From assembly GCF_011745365.1 (NCBI RefSeq), contig NW_024468915.1, forward strand, positions 1,032,653 to 1,096,652: DNA of 64,000 nucleotides, written 5' to 3'. Shown piece after piece: positions 58,635 through 64,000 of this stretch; position 1 is the stretch's first letter, and every line of letters starts with the position of its first letter. The notes beneath the pieces were generated by a model that was not told the origin of the DNA, made no database searches, and worked only from the letters and a program-made list of their open reading frames with translations. The position numbers were made by a program, and so were the translations under genes. This DNA comes from Cryphonectria parasitica EP155 (Eukaryota; Ascomycota; Sordariomycetes; Diaporthales; Cryphonectriaceae).

Positions 58635-59213
58635 ATGGCAGACCAAAAGAACCATGCCCAAGGCCAAACATCACCCCTCCGAACCCCCCACCGCTTCATA
58701 ACAGACCACAACCCCCAAGGCCTTGCCGTCTTCAACACCACTCTTGCCCCAGCCCTCCCCGCCCAGGCCATGCAGAACGGCGACAAGTTCTACCTAGGCT
58801 ACACAACCACCGCCTTCCCGCCCAGTTTCACCAACAACGCCGACATAACCTCCTACGCCCGCGACCTGTCCGACCCCCCAGGTGTCGTACGTCCAGGCGG
58901 CACCGTCCTGCGCCTCGTGGATATCCGGCCGGGAGGCGAGTCGCCCATGCACCGCACCGTCAGCCTGGACTACGGGGTCGTGCTCGAGGGGGAGGTCGAG
59001 GCCGTGCTGGACTCGGGGCAGACGAGGTTGCTGAGGAGGGGGGATGTGGTCGTGCAGCGCGGGACGAACCATCTCTGGCGCAATGCGAGCGGCACGGAGT
59101 GGGCGAGGATGTTGTATGTTTTGCAGGAGGCGCAGCCGGTGGAGGTTGCGGGGAGAGCGCTGCGGGAGGATTATGGGGTGGGTATGGAGGATGTGAGGCC
59201 GAGTGGGAATTGA
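58635..59213 (+). CDS. Cupin-domain protein (single exon)
   Basis: Intronless gene for 192 residues. The N-terminal half is variable (RTPHRFITDHNPQG...). One cupin barrel follows. Motif 1 reads RPGGESPMHRTVSLDYGVVL, with H106; the usual second histidine of HxH is T. Motif 2 reads RRGDVVVQRGTNHLWRN and keeps G-D, H and N. This subfamily of small fungal cupins often lies next to aromatic-acid or polyketide oxidoreductases. It could be a metal-dependent dioxygenase, decarboxylase or isomerase, or a binding protein. Its place after the monooxygenase-decarboxylase fusion suggests a later step on the same substrate (inference). Confidence 0.85.
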   Translation: MADQKNHAQGQTSPLRTPHRFITDHNPQGLAVFNTTLAPALPAQAMQNGDKFYLGYTTTAFPPSFTNNADITSYARDLSDPPGVVRPGGTVLRLVDIRPGGESPMHRTVSLDYGVVLEGEVEAVLDSGQTRLLRRGDVVVQRGTNHLWRNASGTEWARMLYVLQEAQPVEVAGRALREDYGVGMEDVRPSGN

Positions 59214-61137
59214 GGAGTGCACGAGGGAAGAGTTCGTGGTCATTTGGGGGTGGTGAACCGTTTGGGACATTGTGGTGAGCGCTGATGAGATTCATTCTGG
59301 AGTGGACCACTGATGTACGGCACGACATCTCGTCGCCTATCTTTCTTGCCTTGCATCATCTCTTGCAGTCCCCGCCCCCTCCTCCGCCAAGAAGTAGTCT
59401 GGTCCACTTGGTCATAGATGAAAGCAGCAAGATCCAAAATCCTGGGCGACACAGTTGGGTGGCGATGTGGCGGGATCCCTTCCCAGAGAGTTGTACGACG
59501 GTACAAGGTTTACTTCTTTATGGCAAATGTCTCTTCCTATAGAGATAGACATTGTGATTTATGTTCGCATCGTGTATAATATCATGTATTCGCATATGAG
59601 AGTATGAGTACCAGGATAGACTGAGAGGGTGAATGCTGTAAATACACCCCTGTACCATTGCAGTATATCATATGGCCCAATTTTGGATACTCCATGCAGT
59701 ATAGACTCATGTGTAAGTGAATAGTCTTCCTTCAAGGCATAGCAGATCACCCACCTACACACTGAACATTTTGTCCGTCACACTCAATTTTGCTCAGGCT
59801 AGGGGAAGCTTTATGGGAACTACATGGTTTAACAATAATACTTGGCTACATATTATCTCCACAGATCGCCTTTCATTACAGTGAACCGCCGGCTGCCTGA
59901 GGGCCAACGACAGAAACAGGTCAATCTAGATGATCCGTGATCGGTTCATCGAGGCCGGTCAGGTGCTTCCTGACGTCCTCGATACGTGTACTATCAGCAC
60001 GATCACATGTTACATACTCACACCGGGTTAATGTCGCCCTATTATAGGCTAAGGGAGGACCTCACGGCGGCTGCTGGCCTTCTTCAGTCCATACCTAGGT
60101 TCAGCGGTACGCCAGGCTCCCGCTTCCAGCTGTGGTCCGCGAGGGAAATGAGCCTGAGCCCCTCGGCCACAGTGGTTCTGAATGAATATGGCCCTGAGCT
60201 GCCTAATGACGTGGCTTTAGGTGGCTGGAGGCTTTGAACAGTATTTTCTTCTTCAAAAGCTCTGAGGCGTCAAAAATAAAACAATGCTGATGATGAGACA
60301 CTTGAGAGACGCAGATACTGCAATCGTCAGGCTGAGCTGGAGTAGGATATGTTGCCTGCGGTTGATTGAATGAAACTTTGTCATACGTCAAGGTTCGAAC
60401 CCGGTGTAGAGAAAGAGAGAAACAGCATCGACTTAGCCGTTGTGATCTCGTCTTACGAGACAGTAAGAGATGTTGGTGATATTTTTTGTTGGCTCTTAAT
60501 TCTAGCAGGGCAGGTCGATAAGTTGAGCGGCAGTGCTGCTCTATACTTATACACTACACTTCATAGTACAGAATGTAACCAACCAATCGTTTGTAGTGGG
60601 CCGTGTCATGGACTTGGTTTGCGGGACTACCCACCTCTTAGTGCTACAGTACACCCCCCCCCCCCCCCCACTTGTCCACTAGGACACTGAGATGTGTTGA
60701 CATTGTGCATGGATACGTGCTGGGCAGGGGTTTATCTAGGCGCCACTGACCCCTGTAGAGTCAACAAAGTAGGGGACAGTAGCGCTTTTGAGTCGCGTGG
60801 GCCCTATCTGACTGATTGTATCAGCCCAGACAGACGGTTGGCGGCACAGGTTGGGTGCCCTTGATAGCGGTTAGCCCTTCCACATGAAGTAGCAACAGCA
60901 CCACCACCATCACCGCCACCATCACTACTGGCCAGCAGTAGCAGGCAGCCTCGTCGGTCTTGTCCACGCCTCGCCGTCGATAAACAGCAACACATGAAGC
61001 ATATCATCCACCATCCCGCTCTGCTCTTTCTGGAGACACGCCGATCTTGCGCCCGCGTCCCTTGAGACCTCAGCAAGCCCCCCCCCCTCCTCCCCCTGGA
61101 CTACTCTCTCGTCTCCGCGGTTCGAGGAGCCCCCTCA
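59214..61137. other. Intergenic between the cupin and FYVE-RING genes
   Basis: About 1.9 kb without a credible coding frame. A C16 run lies at 60654-60669. A GGTTCGAACCC-like string near 60390 lacks a foldable tRNA around it. Confidence 0.55.
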
Positions 61138-63285
61138 ATGTCGTCGCTCGATCTTCCCTCCGACGCCTCTCCCTCGCCTTCCTCCCTCCAACGGGTCTGT
61201 CCCTACCGAACACCTCGTTTTCACGACCACGAGTGCGAGAATTACCTGGACTGCCCGACCCACTCAATAGCGAGGGTGTACCACGAGCTGCCTTCTGATG
61301 GGGACCCGTCTCCTGAGGGGTTCGAGTACGAGGGGGCCAGCAGGGAAGAGGATGCTCAAGATGACGAGGAGAATATCTTCGCGGACCTGTACGGAAACTC
61401 GGAGGAGGAGGACATGGCCAGCGGTGGCCAGCAGGCGCAGAGCCCGGAGGTCATTGATCTGACGAGCTCGCCGCCTGCAGAACAGCAACATTCGAGCAGC
61501 CCAGACGTGGTCGATCTGACTGGCGATTCCCATGAAGAACCACAAGGACTGCCGCCGCCGCCGCGGCCGCGACAGCAGCAGCAGCAGCAGCAGCAGCAAC
61601 CGTATCCTCCCTTCTCATTTACTGCCGGCGCAATTGGGCCCCAGGGCAGGATGGGGCCGCAGCTGAGCAGACCATTTCCTACTCCTGCTACTCCGGGTGT
61701 TGGTGGTGCTGCTGCTGCTCCTACTGCTATCGCCGGCGCCTCAGCCCCGAGTCTGCCGTCGTTGAGGGATGGTGCTGTGTCCCCTTCGGCGCAGAGACGG
61801 CCCGCTACACCGCCATCGCCACCTCCACCCACCCGGCGCCGGACATCTTCGAATCAGTTTGGAGCAGCGCCTCCTCCAAGCAGGCACCTGCAGCAGCAGC
61901 AACAGCAACAACATCTGCTGCAGCCGCACAGACCTTCAGTATCCAGGAGACCTTCAGACATCGTCCTACCACGGTGGCAACCCGATGTCGAGGTCACATT
62001 CTGCCCAATTTGCCGGACACAATTTAGCTTTCTGGTCAGAAAACATCACTGCAGGTACGTTTCACCCCGAGCTGCCCTTTTCTTTCTTTCCTTTTTTCTC
62101 CTTCTGTTGTCTTGTCAGGTCTAACAGCCGCTGATATGACATCTTTCGACCTCTAGGAAGTGCGGAAGGGTTGTTTGTAGCAGCTGCTCGCCTCACCGCA
62201 TTACTATCCCCTATCAGTACATAGTTGTACCTCCCGGAGCACCGCGCCCTGGTCTCCAGAGGTATCCATCTTCCCTGATTAGTGGTGAGGGCGGATATGC
62301 CGACTTCAGCAGCCTCGGGGGCGGAGAGAGGGTCAGATTGTGCAATCCATGTGTGCCAGACCCCAACACGAACCCTCCACAGTCGCAGCAGTCACCTGGC
62401 ATGGGCAGAACCCATGGCAGGTCACAGAGCACCGTCGATGTATCCGCATCGGCATACGGCCCGACTGCGGACACAGCTATCAACGCTTATGTTAGAAATA
62501 GAAGCGCCACTATGGTAAGCCCCGTGTCTCCCCTTGTCGCTTTTTCTTTATTTCTGGGGGGGGGGGGGGGGTGGAGATACAGGAAGGACAAGACGACGAG
62601 GTTGCTGATCTACTCTGTAAAGCAGCTTCCAAGGGTCTTTGGTGGCCAGTCTACAGACAACCACTCGTTTCAACCTACAGAAAATAGAATATTGAGCGGG
62701 ACACCACCCAACAACTATTCCTATACCAACAGGATGCCACCCACTTACAGCCCATATGCCTCGATATCAGGAGGCCCGCACCATCCTCAAAGGGCACACA
62801 GGCTCCGATCGTCGCTAAGAGCGAGTGGCCAAGAATCCGGTTCACCATCATCCTCCACGGCGGCGGCTGCCGCGGCCGCGGCGCAGAGGAGACCGCTACC
62901 ACCAGATCCGCCTCAGCTCGCAGAGGAAGATGAGTGCCCAGTGTGTCACCGTGAGCTGCCGCCCCGAAACCTGTCGAACTTTGAGGCTCTCAGGGAGGCA
63001 CACATCAGCGTCTGCATCACGTCACACAGCACCTACGGAGGAACACCTGGGGCGGAGGGCTCCAGCTCGCAGCCCAGGCGGACGGGCATGTTCCCATATC
63101 TGGCGACGGAGAAGGACTGCGTCGACAGCGCAGAGTGCACCATCTGTCTAGAGGAGTTTGAAGTCGGGGTCGCGATGGCACGGCTGGAGTGTCTCTGCCG
63201 TTTTCACAGGGACTGCATCGCGAGATGGTTTGCCAAGAACCCTGGACGATGCCCTGTGCATTCGCATGACGGCCATGGGTTCTGA
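61138..63285 (+). CDS. FYVE-RING E3 ubiquitin ligase (Pib1/ZNRF-like) with two SUMO-interacting-type motifs
   Basis: Exons 61138-62054, 62157-62514 and 62626-63285 join in phase to 644 residues. The disordered N-terminus holds VIDLT (105-109) and VVDLT (124-128), then proline and polyglutamine tracts. The FYVE zinc finger (about 280-365) has WQPD, C289PIC292, RKHHCRKC (301-308) and a final LCNPC; its basic motif R(R/K)HHCR binds phosphatidylinositol 3-phosphate on endosomes or vacuoles. The C-terminal RING has C596, C599, C614, C616, H619, C622, C634 and H637, resembling ZNRF-type rings ending CPxH. Yeast Pib1 has the same FYVE-RING order. An ATG at 61432 (MASGGQQ) is an alternative start. 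The second intron (111 nt) is open in frame and contains G16, so its retention would add 37 residues. Confidence 0.85.
62515..62625 (+). other. Stop-free, in-frame intron (exitron-like) with a G16 tract in the FYVE-RING gene
   Basis: Donor GTAAGC and acceptor AAAGCAG bound a 111-nt segment divisible by three with no stop codon. The G16 run at 62556-62571 would code glycines if retained. An acceptor three bases earlier (62623) is equally in phase. Confidence 0.6.
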
Positions 63286-63330
63286 TGTTGATGGTGACGA
63301 ATCATGCCGTAAGAAAGAGAGGAGAGGGAG

Positions 63331-63379
<49 letters not shown>

Positions 63380-64000
63380 CGTGTGCATGTGTGTTGTGTG
63401 TTGTGTGTTGAAGGGAGATGTTTCTCATAAGCGATTCCTTCATTGGCATGGCGTTCCGGCGTGTCTTTTCTTCTCTCCCCTTTCTGTTTCCTTCTTTTCC
63501 ATCATTTGATTAAGATCATCATTATTGGCAGGTTTCTTGATATCCTCTCAACACCGCCCCCTCTTGCATACGTGCATTGGTTTATCACGACTCATTATTC
63601 ACCTGTCCCCCCCCCCTTCGTTTCCACTTTCTCTGTCTTTCTCTCTCTATCTCTCTCTCTCGTCTTTTCTGAGAGGAAGCGTTGGTATGTTTTTGAGAGC
63701 GCTGCTTAGATTTAGAATGCAGGTGCATGTGTGCGTGCATATGTATTATGGCACATGTATGCAATCTGCTACGAAAACAGAGCAGAAAGCCAACAGTGAT
63801 GCATAAGGCGGCTCCTTTTTTCCTCTTCTTTTCACCCTTTAGTCATCAAGCGTCTTTCATTACGTATTATGAATAACAGCAAATGTGGTCAGGTGGCCAG
63901 CATTCGTCACACGGGGTCTCAAGAGGCGTTGGTAAGTAAGCAGCGACCGCTGAGAAAGTTAGTGGTCTCCAACACACCGAGCCTCGCCAGTGCGGGTTTG
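63286..64000. other. 3' flank of the FYVE-RING gene to window end
   Basis: Contains the alternating GT/GC tract listed separately and CT-rich sequence. No coding frame is supported. Confidence 0.6.
63333..63394. repeat. (GT)19(GC)5 tract, 62 bp of unbroken purine/pyrimidine alternation
   Basis: Nineteen GT units pass directly into five GC units and then GTGTGCATGTGTGT, with no break in alternation. It starts 48 bp after the FYVE-RING stop codon, so it is probably within the 3' UTR. Confidence 0.9.

Noticed and set aside
60385..60400. GGTTCGAACCC string resembling a tRNA T-arm
   Set aside because: The flanking bases do not form the T stem, and no acceptor or anticodon stem can be built around it.

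Overview
The window is nuclear DNA of a filamentous ascomycete (Pezizomycotina, most likely a Sordariomycete; the class is an inference). Genes are widely spaced and broken by short GT-AG introns, usually 50-130 nt with CTAAC/CTGAC-type branch sites. The proteins are typical of moulds: a Zn2Cys6 factor, Nab2, Atg22, a GH20 hexosaminidase and DUF2406/DUF3602 proteins. I rebuilt 16 protein-coding genes by joining exons at phase-consistent splice sites. No tRNA, rRNA, CRISPR or intact transposon was recognised.

Layout. 0-6.4 kb: 5' end of MED14 (minus, cut by the window edge), glucose-6-phosphate dehydrogenase (minus, six exons) and ribosomal protein eL33 (plus, with a 10-nt microexon). 6.4-12.2 kb: no recognisable gene. 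12.2-16.0 kb: a DUF2406 protein (plus) and the V-ATPase assembly factor VMA21 (minus). 17.2-29 kb: an intronless Fun30/SMARCAD1-type remodeller, a DUF3602 protein, the vacuolar transporter ATG22 (with a 6-nt microexon) and a BAH-PHD chromatin protein, all plus. 31.3-33 kb: Nab2 (minus). 36-38 kb: secreted GH20 beta-N-acetylhexosaminidase (plus). 38.9-43 kb: a large transcription factor combining two C2H2 fingers, a Zn2Cys6 cluster and a fungal-specific middle region (minus). 43-48.5 kb: no gene; simple repeats and homopolymers.

48.5-59.2 kb looks like a small metabolic gene cluster: an MFS transporter (plus), a short-chain dehydrogenase/reductase (minus), a flavin monooxygenase fused to an acetoacetate-decarboxylase-like domain (plus) and a cupin (plus). 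The reductase and the fused monooxygenase are divergent and share a 1.8-kb promoter. A plausible reading is uptake or efflux plus ring hydroxylation, decarboxylation and ketone/alcohol reduction of a small aromatic or keto acid. The substrate cannot be read from sequence. This cluster is my best candidate for an undescribed system.

61.1-63.3 kb: a FYVE-RING ubiquitin ligase with two SUMO-interacting-type motifs, followed by a 62-bp perfectly alternating purine/pyrimidine tract.

Recurring features are very short exons, long G or C homopolymers (at least ten tracts of 10 or more, three of them inside introns) and A-rich rather than pyrimidine-rich acceptor tracts in two genes. All exon joins are manual and need transcript data.
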